In this document: positions 25,254 to 37,700 of the stretch, in pieces | Position numbering within the stretch: position 1 is the first letter of the stretch | Layout: every line of letters begins with the position of its first letter | From: Tetrahymena elliotti 4EA | Taxonomy: Eukaryota; Ciliophora; Oligohymenophorea; Hymenostomatida; Tetrahymenidae | DNA: 64,000 nucleotides | Reading direction: 5' to 3' | Assembly (NCBI GenBank): GCA_000231825.2 | Contig: JH720313.1 | Span: 554,130 to 618,129, forward strand | Notes under the pieces: model-generated | Database searches by the model: none | What the model saw: the letters and a program-made list of their open reading frames with translations, nothing else | What the model was told of the DNA's origin: nothing | Translations under genes and position numbers: made by a program

Positions 25254-26179
25254 TGTGTAATATCTAATTATTGATTGATTTGTCTTTTTCTAAACTTTAC
25301 TAAAAATAAATTTGTAATTTTGAGATGATTATTTATTATTCTAAAAGTTTCTTTCTTTTTTGGAATATTTCTAATTATCTTTTTATCTTAAAGGAAATTT
25401 ACCAAAAATGGTGATTTTATCATTAATAGCATCTATCATTACTTTAAAAGTGTTATCAAGCAACACACAAATGATCTATTGTTATTCTAGAGAAAAATAA
25501 TTATGAATTACTAATAATTCTAGAAATTTTCTATTATTTATTTGAAGTTGACCCTTTTAGCAAAAGCTGGAGTAAATCTATTACCTATTTTAGCCTTTGT
25601 GGTTCATTTTACCATACCTGAAAGCTAATTTTGAATACTTAAACCAAATTAAGAATTATATTTTTTTAAAAATTTTAATTGTTATTCTTTAATTTTTACA
25701 TTTGTATGATTAAAGTAAATACAATATTATGAATTTTATAATTGAATGGCCTCTTTCCCTCTTTTCCTAAAAGATTTTCTTTAATATCATCCTTAAATTT
25801 TATGTTTTGTAAATTTTAGAAAGTGAAAATAATAATTTAAGATCACCAAATCCTAGATTGGCAGTTGGTTTTGATTTTTGAGTGGATAAATTGTTAGTTA
25901 AGAAATAAAAAAATAAGTTGTTTTATATAAATATTATTTATTAAACTTTACTTTAATTTATTTTTATTCAAGAAAACTGAAAATTTTAACTTTAAATTTT
26001 TATGTTCGACCATTCAAATTTTGGTTGATCTATTAGAAATAATATATGATTAAATTTCTAATAAATTTTTGAGCTGTACTTCTTTAAGTAGAAGTAGGAG
26101 TAATATTTTATTACAACTTAATTAATTTAGAAACAAAAAAGGAGCAAATTTAAAAAATTAATTTGGTTTGTAATTACAA
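25254..26179. other. Divergent intergenic/promoter region
   Basis: About 930 bp between anamorsin (-) and the membrane-LRR gene (+). It holds the TTGATTGATT motif at 25271-25280 belonging to anamorsin. No further gene is supported. Confidence 0.55.
25271..25280 (-). promoter_or_regulatory. AATCAATCAA leader motif of anamorsin
   Basis: The coding-strand sequence AATCAATCAA lies 18 bp before the ATG at 25253. It matches motifs before two other genes in this window. Its function is not known to me. Confidence 0.3.
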
Positions 26180-29100
26180 ATGCTAGATTTTCAGATAGAA
26201 TAATCCTAAATTTCTAAAATACAGAAATCTTTAGTTTTTGGAATAGCCATTAAGCTGACCTTTAGTTTTTTAGATCTACTAGGAAGTATAGATTATATAG
26301 TTAATGCAGAAAAGTGTGAAGAATTTATCAATTATATGCTTTATGCTATCATTGGTATAAATCCTTTGATTTAGGCTATCTTTTGGTCTAAAGTCATCTA
26401 TAAATCAGCAGAATTAGACAAATAGTATAAATTTGGGTCAAAGTACCAGTCTTCATCACTTCTGAAGGAATCTGTCTACTCGTAGCATATGAGTTTATAA
26501 AAAGTTGTAAAACTTTAGTTAAAATCATATTTTGCTGAAATTATTGATGAAATAGTATCAATTTTGAGGTACCTTCCTCATGGAATCATATATTCATTAA
26601 TGAGTTAATTGAGAGTTCTTAATATTGTGATTTCCTCATCATACTGCAAGAATTTAACAATAACTTAACACTTTTTTAATGTTTTTCGTTAGAGGCTTAG
26701 TTCAAATGGGAGCGAAATTCAAATTGATACTGGTCTCTATAAAACAAAACTGAACGACTAAGATGAAATTATAGATGATAGAATATGGGTACAAATGGAT
26801 ATAGAAACATAGGTAAACAAAAGTGAAAAAAGAAATTCTTAACCAAGTAACTCTACTTTTAATGAATCTCAGCTGCTAGAAATTCTACAGCCATAAACCT
26901 TTATAGATATTTTCACTGGCGAATAAATGAGAAAGTTTATTATGATATCAGAGTCGATACAATTTTTATTTTAAAGCATTCCTTTTATCATAATTGAAAT
27001 AATTAATAACTAAATGACTCAAACTTGGCTTTCTATTGAATAAACTTATGTACCAAATTTAGTTATTTTTACATTAGCTTGCATTTAGGTTCTTTTTTCC
27101 TTAAATGGGTTTATTAATCTTTTAGTAAGTGAGGACTCTATCATTTACTTGAAAATGTAAGACCTACTGAAATGCTACGATGAACAATTCAAAAGAGGAG
27201 CAAACGTGCATCCACTAATATAGATTCCTCAAATACCTTCTGAATTTGTATTCTTAGATATCAAAGACGCATACTTATTCAACAATATTAATCAAAAATT
27301 CAAAGATAAGATTAAATATTTGAAATATTTGATTTCCAAGCAACCCGAGTTATTTTCTAATTATATGACTCTACTAGGATAGTATCAATGCCATAATCTA
27401 AAAAGAATCTAGTTTGATCTAAAGTATTTTTGTTATTTTTCAATTATTTTTGACAAAAAATTTTATAAACCTAATAAAATATTTATTAAATTAATTTATT
27501 GATATAAGATAAAATTAGCTTAACGATTTATCCATAGATCATATGATCAATAAATGTTTTGAATCATTATCAAATTGTGAATCACTTATTGATGTTAGTT
27601 TAGATTTAAGGTAATATTTTTATTTCATAACTAAGCCTTTAAATAAATATATTATTTTTCAAAATTGAATAAAATAGTCAAAATGAAATTTCATAAGCAG
27701 GATCCTAAAAATTAGTAACGTAGATAGCAAGAAAATTTAAGCTTCAATATCTCAAAATTATTTTCAGGTAAATTAAATCCAATATTAATTAATAAATAAT
27801 TCTTCAATAAATAGCAAGAATAATATTCTTTTAAAAGAGGCCTATGAATCTCTAAATAAATTTAAAGAGTAACTTAGCATCAGAAAAACCGAAATTGTTT
27901 GGTAAAGATCAAATTTAATTGAATTTTTTATTATCAAAATTTTCTTTTTATTTATTACATATTTCTATTAGGAGTGACCATCACTAAACTGAGAATCTAC
28001 TTTCAAAGAGGAGCCTTACTGAAAACGAAAGTGTTAATGTTTAACTTTACAGAGGTACTCATCCACTAGAAAAATACAAAAACATGATTGACAATCATGA
28101 ATCCTTCCATTTAGATATTGAGTAATTAAATTAATTTTAATTCACTTTTACAAAATTAATATTTTATCTCAAAAGAATTCCTAAAATTCTCTCAAATTTT
28201 ATATTATAAAATGCTATTTAATTAATTGAATATAAATATGTAAAAGAATTGATGAGCTGTAGGCAGATCTTATATATAACTTTTCAAAACTAAAGATGAA
28301 TGATTCAAGATATTCAGTTTGGTAAAATAGTTTTTCAATTGACATAAATATATCAATTCTATTTTATATAGTGCTCATATTGAAGATAAAAGAAGCTACA
28401 CAATATACTCCGATCTAAGAAGAATAAGATATGAAGATAAACTCAAATCACTTTAACACCATAACAATATTTCTAATGGAGTATTCATTTTTGATCTACA
28501 ATGCCTTTTACTTTCAAGCAAAAACACAATAGAGCAAGAAAATCTTGAATAGCTGGCATAGCAGCTAAACCAACTTTAAAAATATCAGGCAATTGTACTT
28601 GATTTGACGTAAATAAAAAATTGTGACCTAAATATAAATTATTTAAAAATGGTTTTTTAATTTAAATAAAGTTCTTTTGACATAAACCTTGACTTCATAC
28701 CAAATTTAGTTTCTTCTTTCTAAGAAGGCACTTCAACAAAAAAATAAGTTCACCTTTACATAAAGTAAATTAATCAGTTTTTAATTTGATTTAAAGTATT
28801 TTTATAAGCTATGAGTCAGTTAATTATGAGTCTGTAGAGTAACTGCTTAAGATTTAGAATAATTCTGTCAATTTACCAAACTCAAATGAAAATGATAGAA
28901 GGATTCTCATATTTACCAAGTAAGTTTTCATAAATAAAAATGGAGAACATTATTATTAAATATAAATAGATAAAAAAGCTTAAGTTAAAATTAAGTGATT
29001 AGTATTGTCGAATCTTTCAAAAACCTAAAAGATCTTTCTAGCATCTACTTGAAGTACTTAATTTAAAGAAAAATAAAAATAAGTAATAATAATTTAAAAT

Positions 29101-31598
29101 AAAAAGTCTCCCAAATATTGAATAAAATGGAATCAGCTTATTATGTCAAAATTTAGAATATCTCTAAAATCTCAAAGGTCTTGAGCTTATTTTAGGGTAG
29201 GCTTTAACTATTTCAAATTTTTGATTTAAATACTTTTGAAATAGAAACTGTGGCATAAAAATTGGAGGAATTGATAAAATAGCACAATCTCTCAAGAAAT
29301 TCAAGAATCTTAACAATTTAGGAATGGATATAGAGTAATTTATTCTTAATCAGTTTATGATTTGTCAATTTTTTATTAAAAAAGATTCTTTTAGCTCAAA
29401 GAAAATGGAGTAGTATCATTTTGCTAAGGGCTAGAGGATCTGGTAAACTTGAACAGACTTTTCTTAAGGATAGAGTAAATTAAAAATTTTTATAATCAAT
29501 TAAAAAATAATTTTCAAAATAGTCATGGAAGTATAGGAAATTAAGGTTTATTGACACTTTCTAAGTCAATTGAAAAATTATAAAACATCAAAGATCTTAT
29601 CTTATATTTAGGGTAAATGCATATATAAATATATATAATTACAAAACATATCCTTATTAAAGAGCAAATAGCTTTTCGATAGAAGGAATTTAAAATCTAT
29701 CCCAATCTCTGTGTAATTTGTAGAATTTACAACAACTTTCTTTAGATATGAAGTAAATTTCTTTGAGTTATAAAGAAAGCATCTTAATTTTAATCTTAAA
29801 ATAAAATGTAGTTCAACGAATATTGGACAGTAAGGTCTCATATAGATTCTGTAGGTGATAAATAAAAATAAGTTCTTGAAGCAATTCATATTAAAAGCTC
29901 AGTAGAAAAGCATTTATGAATAAATTAAGAATTAATTAATATTTTTATTGATTAAATAGTTATGGATCTATTTTCAAAACAGAATTAAATCTTAATTTCT
30001 AAGAGTGCTTAAAGAATTCTCAGTTAAATAAATTGGTCCTAGATTTATTGTAATATTTTTCTGAAATTATTTATTTATTTTTAAAGCTAATTTCTAAAAA
30101 GTGCTAATAAGATCACTAATAATGGATTTATTTCTATTGCAAATGGGTTTTGTGAACTTAAAAAGCTTGATGAATTAAGTCTTGTTTTAAGGTTAAATTT
30201 TTAATAAATAAAAACTATGAATTTTATTTAAAAAAACAAATACAGTGACTGTGAAATACAAACAGAAGGGTTGGACTATTTCAGCTCACAATTAAGCAAA
30301 TTAGAAAAGCTGACCAATATTGATTTAGATTTTAGGTAAATTTTCTTCTTTTCTTTGATTTAAATTTTAAATTTACTGTATAATCAATCTCCCCATATAA
30401 ACTTGGAAAAAGAATTTTCAAGATTATTTTTATTAATAATAATAAAAGAGAAATTTAAATCCAAAAATTTTAATTTTAAATATTTTTAAAATTTAATTTT
30501 TTTAAGCATTTAAAAGAACTTTTCCAAAAATCAAAAGCTTCAATAAAAAATTAATTTGTTTCTCATAAATGGCTTAACTAATGTTTTTTAAATATTTTTT
30601 TTAATGTTGATTTTTTATTTGAGAAATTTCAATTCTTCATAGTTTACTGAAGAAGTTTTTAACAATCAATTAATCTTTTTAAGATTTTTTATCATTTTAA
30701 AGATTTAAATAAAAATAATTACATTATATAAAAAAAAATTAGTGAATACATTATTAATATAATTTTTGATTTAGAAATAATAGACTGAGTGGGTCAAATA
30801 TCGAGAAATTAAGTTAGTCTCTTTCAGAAATCAAGAAACTCAAAAAAATAAGTCTCAATTTGAAGTAAGATTTATATTTAAATTATTTTAATATAAAAAT
30901 GAATAATTGAAAAGGAACACTTAGTTGACATAGTATCCACTTTCTTCCTTAGTTGAAAACCTGTGTATTTTAACTCATATCGAAACTCTTAATTTAGATT
31001 TAGGGTATATTCTCATTCAATATTTATTTTATATTAATATTTACCATAAAAAGGGAAAATTAATTCATAACCAGCTCTACCAAAATCTTCCAAATAAAAT
31101 CATAAAATATAACATCTCTTAGATTTTTAAAAATTAACATGGAGTAATAGATTATTTTTTGTTATATTTATATAATTAGAATATTTTTTATTATATTTTG
31201 AAAGACAAACTTAGCTTCTCAATAAAGATTTAGATGATTTATAGAATTTCTTATCGTAAAATAATCAGCTATTTGAATTATCTCTTAATTTAAGGTATAG
31301 GACTCCTTTTTTTAATACAATCAAAAAAATATTTATGAATTTTGTAAAATAAAGTGGAGTGTAAATTGGGTCAGAGAGAATTCAAAGCATATTAAATATC
31401 TTTGAAGACTAAAATTCTAAGCTGATTAAATTAGTATTGAAGATTGAGTAATAATAAATATAATTTTAAGCTGATTTAATTCAACTTTAAACTAATTTTT
31501 ATTTAAAAATAAATTCAAGCCAATCTTTAACAAAAGATGTATAAGTGATGTATGATAAGCTTAAAACAAGATAAATAGATATAGAAATATTGAACTGA
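26180..31598 (+). CDS. Multipass membrane protein fused to exon-per-repeat LRR array
   Basis: The large first exon (26180 to about 27421) encodes about 414 residues with at least four hydrophobic segments. Examples are SLVFGIAIKLTFSFLDLLGS, INYMLYAIIGINPLIQAIFW, ISESIQFLFQSIPFIIIEII and NLVIFTLACIQVLFSLNGF. The pattern recalls XK-related or similar four-plus-TM proteins, but this is unproven. The exon ends in NLKRIQFDL, itself the start of a leucine-rich repeat. From there to TGA 31596-31598 the gene consists of many exons of about 70-110 bp. Most encode one LRR with an LxxLxLxL core and an IGxxG-like segment, for example GNQGLLTLSKSIEKL, NGFISIANGFCELKKL and QTEGLDYFSSQLSKL. Introns sit at the same place in the repeat (phase 2, after LxLxL). 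The middle exons (about 28000-29050) are less regular and their borders are uncertain. It might be a membrane receptor or a scaffold. Confidence 0.72.
27421..31450 (+). repeat. Array of single-LRR exons
   Basis: At least ten exons each encode one leucine-rich repeat. Each is bounded by phase-2 introns that split the codon right after an LxLxL-type strand. Examples with clear frames end at about 27613, 27767, 29605, 30191, 30335, 30864, 31007 and 31299. The introns are AT-only and of variable length (about 50-450 bp). The regularity suggests growth by exon duplication. Confidence 0.65.
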
Positions 31599-32075
31599 AA
31601 TCATTTAATGATGAATGACTTTTAATAAATAAATTAAATTTTATTAAATAGAAAGTTAAAAGTGGCTGTTAGAGTATAAAAATCTACTTTAGTTTATTAT
31701 AAATGTTTATGTTGTTTAAAAAAATTAAACACTTTTTTATTTTGTGTTTTTGTAAAAGTCTATAGATTTTAAATTGAATACTATTTACTTTGATTTTTCA
31801 TGAATATTTTTGTAAGTATTTTTATGAATAGATATTTGTATTTTTTAATCTTATTTTTTAATTATTTTTATCATTACACTGATTATTGATAATTGTATGG
31901 TTTATTTAGTTAATGCCTTTTGGTAGTTTTGAAAATAACAAGTTTTACTTTACTGAATATCCCTTGTTAATAGCTTAAAAATTAAATTAAATTATTATAC
32001 AATAATAAGTATTAAATTTACTTTTGCTTTCTACCAATTAATCAATCAAAAAATAAGAATTAATCATAAACTCAA
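31599..32075. other. Intergenic between two plus-strand genes
   Basis: About 480 bp of AT-rich DNA holding the 3' UTR of the LRR gene and the leader of the TPR-like gene. Apart from the AATCAATCAA motif at 32040, nothing is recognisable. Confidence 0.55.
32040..32049 (+). promoter_or_regulatory. AATCAATCAA leader motif of TPR-like gene
   Basis: It lies 26 bp before ATG 32076, in the sense orientation, as in two other genes of this window. Confidence 0.3.
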
Positions 32076-34145
32076 ATGTCTTTTTTTAGGAATAATAGCT
32101 AGCCTAAGCTCGTTTCTATATATAAAATGAACCCACATATGTAGATATAAAATGAGCCAAAGAAGTAAAGAATATTGAGTATGGATTCTTCTCCTATAAA
32201 TAGTGGGACTAAAATTGATTTACCAGGATTTCTTCCTTCAATTCTACCAACAAATCATACACTTCCTTTGTCAACAAAAAGCAAGAAGTCTTCAGTTGAC
32301 CATTCTATCTTTACTAGTAACTCAATAATTCATTAAGAAGCAGAATCTAAAAATGCAAACAAAAAAAGTGTCAGCACACAAAACATCCATGATTAGATTT
32401 AGCTTTTTAATAATAGAATAATAAAAGATCAAAAAGGTAATGCTAAACATGCAGAAAAGGTACCTAAATTAAGAGTTAAAAATTTATCTTAAATAAATAT
32501 AAGTAATGCAAGTACACTTAATGTGTCTTAGAGCAACAACAGTAAACAAGATTTTAGTATTATGCTTAATGAAATTCAGAATTCTAAATTTACAAAGAAT
32601 ACAATAAATAGCTCTTATAATTCATCAATTGTGGCTAAATCTCTCAATTCTTCAAGACTTTATGCTAACCCTAATAGTAAAAGTAGAAGGGAAACTGAAT
32701 AAAAGGTAGTTAATTTTGAAAGCGAGCTCTAAAGAATGATAAATAAGTATAATAATACTCAAACCCAATAGCAAATTGAATCAGATTTTTAAACAAAAGC
32801 GAAAGATGATACTTTTGTTTTTGAAGAAGATAACCTTTTTGCTAATTAAAATTAACCTGATTATTTAGATGAAAAAGAAATAGTTGCTAAATAGTTGACC
32901 TAAAAGAGAGAGAAACAAAACTTTAATAAATAGCAAACTAGACTCCGATAAATGGATGCACTTCATTTGGAATACAAAATGCTTTTATCAGAGATTCAAG
33001 GAGATATTAAAAAAGATAATCTATTCAATATTATGAATTCAATAATAGAACTAAGTGAGAAGTCATTTGGAAATTCAGAGTTTTTAATCAAAAATTATTG
33101 CTTGTATGCAGATATTTGTAGAGATATTGGAGATTTTAACAAGGCTGTATAAATTCTTCACCATGCAAGACTAATAAGCTCTATAATTTAAAAATACAAA
33201 ATTAAAATGTAACTTTACAGAAAAGTTTCTGAAATTCTTTCTCAGTCAGGTTAGAACGAAAAGGCCCTTATCTATCTCAAAAAAATGCTGCGTCTTTCAT
33301 GGAAGATAAAAAATGAAGATACTGAGATTGAGGCTTATGATTTAATTGGTAAAGTTCTTATGCTGTTAGGAGAAGTTGATTTAGCAGAATTCTTCCATTA
33401 AAAGAGCATGAACAATGAAAAAGAACTGGCAGACTCTCCTCTTAGAATAGCAGGTAATCAAAAATAACTCAAAAAAGGAATAACTTTAAAACAATAAATT
33501 ATAATAAAAATCAATAAAATAAGAATAATAAAATTTATAACCATTTTTTACATTAAATTTAATTTTTTTGTTTTTTTTAGCTCATTTTCCTAAAATAATT
33601 TAATAGGTGAAATAGGAGTTAAGGTTAAAATACCAAATTAGTTAGTTAATGATAATTCAGCCTACAGAAGTGATAGTGACGATGACTTGGATTTGTTATC
33701 TTTCCCTAAATCTAAATAAGATGAAAATGTTATGAGAAATGAATAACTCAAACTACAAAAAAAATAATAATATTACTCTCTACCAAAAATAGTCACAAAT
33801 TATGCAAAGCGTTACTAATCTATTGGGAGAATTAACATACCATCATATATTAGAGAGGAGTTAGAAGTCAAAGTTTCCTAACGCCTTAGTCATATGAGTT
33901 AAAATAGAGATCTTAAAAATTTCTATGTTTACACTTATAAAAATTAAAATTTCTGGATCAAAGATGGAGACTTTAATTAATAGCAAAGATTTTTTGTACT
34001 CAAGAAAAACTATAACAAACACAAATTAACTGTAAGTAGAATAGTTAAAGATCTAATAGCTCAGCAAGTAAAAAATATTTAAGAAGTTAAGACTATCTTA
34101 GAAACGGATCAAATAAAAATACTAAATCCTGATATTTTGTAATGA
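32076..34145 (+). CDS. TPR-like helical protein, Ser/Asn-rich N-terminus
   Basis: A two-exon gene of 639 codons including TGA, with a single intron at 33454-33606. The exon lengths (1,378 and 539 nt) sum to a multiple of three. Residues 1 to about 280 are low-complexity Ser/Asn/Lys (for example SKSRRETEQKVVNFESE). Residues about 290-460 form paired helices of TPR type: NYCLYADICRDIGDFNKAV, then a segment ending KALIYLKKML, then AYDLIGKVLMLLGEVDLAE. These have the small-residue/Tyr spacing of tetratricopeptide repeats. The second exon is acidic at first (SDSDDDLDLL) and then basic. Proteins with one TPR block and a disordered N-terminus are common in ciliates, and I cannot assign a partner. 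The start ATG at 32076 follows the AATCAATCAA leader motif. Confidence 0.8.
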
Positions 34146-34721
34146 AATATCATTGATTATTACATTAAAAAATCAATAAACAAATTTTCCATATTTACAC
34201 TATTATATTAAACTAATTTTTATCAATAAAATTAAATTAAAATAAATAACTCTCATCTGTACATTCTTTATTTATTTTAGTATTTTCTTACAGTTTTTTT
34301 TTTATTTTATTGTAAGTTTAGAAACAAATTAAAGAGATTAATACAAAAGTATTATTATAAAATAAGAATTTTCTTAAAAAATAAAATAATTATTTAAACT
34401 ATTAGAAGTTAAGCAATGACAAATTATTATATTACCTCTTAAATTCTTTATTTATATTCTTTTAAAAATTATAATTATTTAAATTATCAATTTTACAAAG
34501 CAATAATGAACTGATAAATATATTAATAAAATTAAAAAGAGAGCTATTGTTTTAAGTATGTTGTAAAGTGAGTTAAAGATTTTAAAAATAGTTAAATATT
34601 TCTAATTTGTCATGTCGGGTTTGTCTTTATTTTTAAGTTATTATTATCTAATTTACTACATTTCATCAAGAACAACCAACCTTAATTTAATAGGACTTTA
34701 AAATTAATTAAATGAATTAAC
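34146..34721. other. Intergenic
   Basis: About 575 bp of AT-rich sequence between two plus-strand genes. An out-of-frame ATG at 34612 opens a hydrophobic frame, but it does not join the Cys-rich protein. No other feature. Confidence 0.5.
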
Positions 34722-37700
34722 TCAAATATCAAATCATAAATTTAAAATTATTTTATTATTTATTATGTTTTTAAAGAATTTATTTAGAATAGTGCAATTT
34801 GCAAATCTAAATTAATTCAGGCTATAAAAGTATTATTAAAAATAGCCAATATCTAAATAATTCTCAAAAGATTTACTAATAATTGTATTTTTCAAATTCG
34901 AAGTATTTTGATGCTTGGAATTCAGATAATTATTAGGTCTTGGTGAAATTTTATGATCTAATTAAAAATATTAAGGTTATTATAGCAAGATATTCAAATA
35001 TTAATCACAAATAATAATTCACAATTAAATATAAGGAAGTAGAGATTTGGTAGGTTTTCATTTTTTAAAGATATGCTTATATTCAACAAAACTAAATTAT
35101 TGTTGCTAATTTTATGCTTAAAAATTCACTCTTTAATACATGCTAAAGGATAAGTAATCCCTGATTAAGAAAGTAAGAATGAAAAGTATTAATATAATCT
35201 AATTTATTGTTTATGAATAGAAATATAGTCATAAAAGATGGGTATGATGTCAGGATTTATTCTAATACCTGAAGCAAAAATTTTTATTTTAAGCTGTTAT
35301 GACTATGAGAGTAATTCAAGTTCTTTAATCAAGTAAGTTGATTTAAAAAGGCTGAGTGATAATGTGGTTTATGAGTTAAAAAGTAAATTTATAAAATAAT
35401 TTTTCAAATATGGTTGATTTCACTTTTAATCTTAACAAAAAATAGCCCCTTTTGATGTAAAAACTATGAATTATGTAGAAAATACAGGTATGGTCTTAAT
35501 TGGTACCAACTAATAATTAATATTAGTAGATCCTTACAAGTTTTAACAAGTTTAATCTATTTAAATACCTGGATTATAATATTTAGATAGAGTTGAAAAT
35601 ACTGAATATGCTATTGCTACTTCTATTAATCAATTATATGTACTTGCAATTAGTAATCTTCAAATAATCAAATAAATAAGTATCTAATTTCAAAAATTAG
35701 ATTTTACATATTTTTAGTTAACTAAATAATTCATTTTGGATGGTGATTAAAGCATTAATTTAGTTTAGTCATATGATGGTATTAATATTTAAGATTCAGA
35801 TCTCAAAAATATAGTCTATAATTTGATTGGAAAAACATCAAAAAGTATTTATTTACCTTTTTTCAAATTATTTTTTAATTAGAAATTATTAGATTTAGAT
35901 AACTCTCATTTTATTGATAAGAATTTCAATAAAGATAAAAACTATGATATTCTAATATGTGGAGGAGATTCTCAAATAGATATCTTTTATGTTGAGGTGC
36001 ATAAAGAAGAAGAGGATAGCAATAAATATAAGATAATCAACTAAAGTCGTAATCACATGTTTTAATTAAATGCAATTTTATTATTTTTCTAGAATTTATC
36101 TTATCAAATTTCACCAAAAATTTAAGAATATCCATAAAACAAATAAATTATTAAATGAACTAGTCTTAAATAACAAAAATAAAGAAGCAAATTAGTTTTA
36201 AAATATAAAATGATAACGGATAAACAATTTGATGAATAATTTGTCTTTAATTTATAGATTAAAATTAAATTTATCAATTTTATAATAAATTAGAAAATAT
36301 CAATTTATCTTTTTAATTGAGGGACCTTAATTAATAGAGTTTTTGTATGGAATCTTCACTACCTTAAACTTGTAATCTATGTGCATCTGGAAATAAAATG
36401 AATAGGTCATACTGCTTTCCAAAGTGCTTAGATATTAACAATAAAAGTGTTAGTTTGGCTAAAAAAAGATCTCTTCAATCTTTATGTGGAAATGGTTTTT
36501 ATTGGAATGGATCATCATGTGTTGCTTGTAATTCTTCATGTGAGACTTGTAGTGGTGGAACTAGTAATGATTGCTTATCATGTTCATCTAACCTATTTTT
36601 TAATTATGGTTAATGCGTTTCAACATGTGCTGCACTCTCAATTTTAACAGTAGTTAACTATTTAGGACAAACAGTTAAAATTTGTAGCCATTGTCTTAAT
36701 GGTTACTATTGGTTTTCTTAAAGTTCTACTTGTGTTTAGTAATGCTAAGCTGGTTTTTATGCAAATAACTATTTACTATAATGTAAATAATGTGATAACT
36801 CATGTTACACATGCAGTGGTTCAAATAGTAATGAATGTTTAACTTGCCCTTCTACATCAAAATTTAATTATGGTAAATGTGTAGCGAATTGTGATAGTAA
36901 CTAAACTACATAAACAACAGTTAATAATTCAGGATAAACTGTAGTTGAATGTTTAAATTGTCATATATCATGTAAAACTTGTTCAGGAGTTGGCTAATTT
37001 TCTTGTTTGACATGTAATAACTTTTATTATGAACTTAATACTAGTCCTAGATAATGTGTTTAATATTGTGAAAATGACTAATACTTAGTACTTGCTTTAC
37101 CAGCATCAAATATTTACGCTTGCTAAGACTGTCTTTGTGAATCTTGTGATTCTAAGGGTAATTGTTTGCTATGTCCATAAGGAAAGTATTATGATTACAC
37201 AAAATCTTCTACAAATCCTTGCGTAAGTACTTGCAGTATTTCTGGTACTTTCAATGATGACTAAAATAGAACTTGCAGTAAATTTTTTTTGTGATTTTTA
37301 ATTAATTAAAATGATAATTTAATCCATTTATAAAACTTTTAGAAATTTAAAAGTCAAAAAAAAAAAATGTGTCAATTTTAAATTCATTTTAACATTTTAA
37401 TAAAATTAAATAAATATTTTCAAAACTCTATTTTTAAAAGAAAAAAAAATCTTTCTATATCTTCAAAACATCCCAAAAAAATTTTTTATTTTGAGAATAG
37501 TTTTTAATTTTGTTTTATTTGTGGTATTTAATTAATAGCTAAATGCTATGATAATTGCTTAGTTTGTGATTCAGATACTCCTAATGGATGCAAAGTTTGT
37601 AACACAGGATATTAGCTAGCTCTTGGATAATAATGCATTCCTATAACATCATGTGGTTCTAAATAATGGTTTGATGGAATATAGTGCATTAATTGTATAG

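Noticed and set aside
26180..27421. Firm assignment of the LRR gene's membrane part to XK-related scramblases
   Set aside because: Only a loose ES-x3-F-x3-S-type resemblance could be seen. Without a profile search it stays a suggestion.
36447..36647. Second plus-strand frame over the Cys-rich region
   Set aside because: Out-of-frame shadow of the furin-like repeats. The Cys-rich frame has the regular CxxC spacing.
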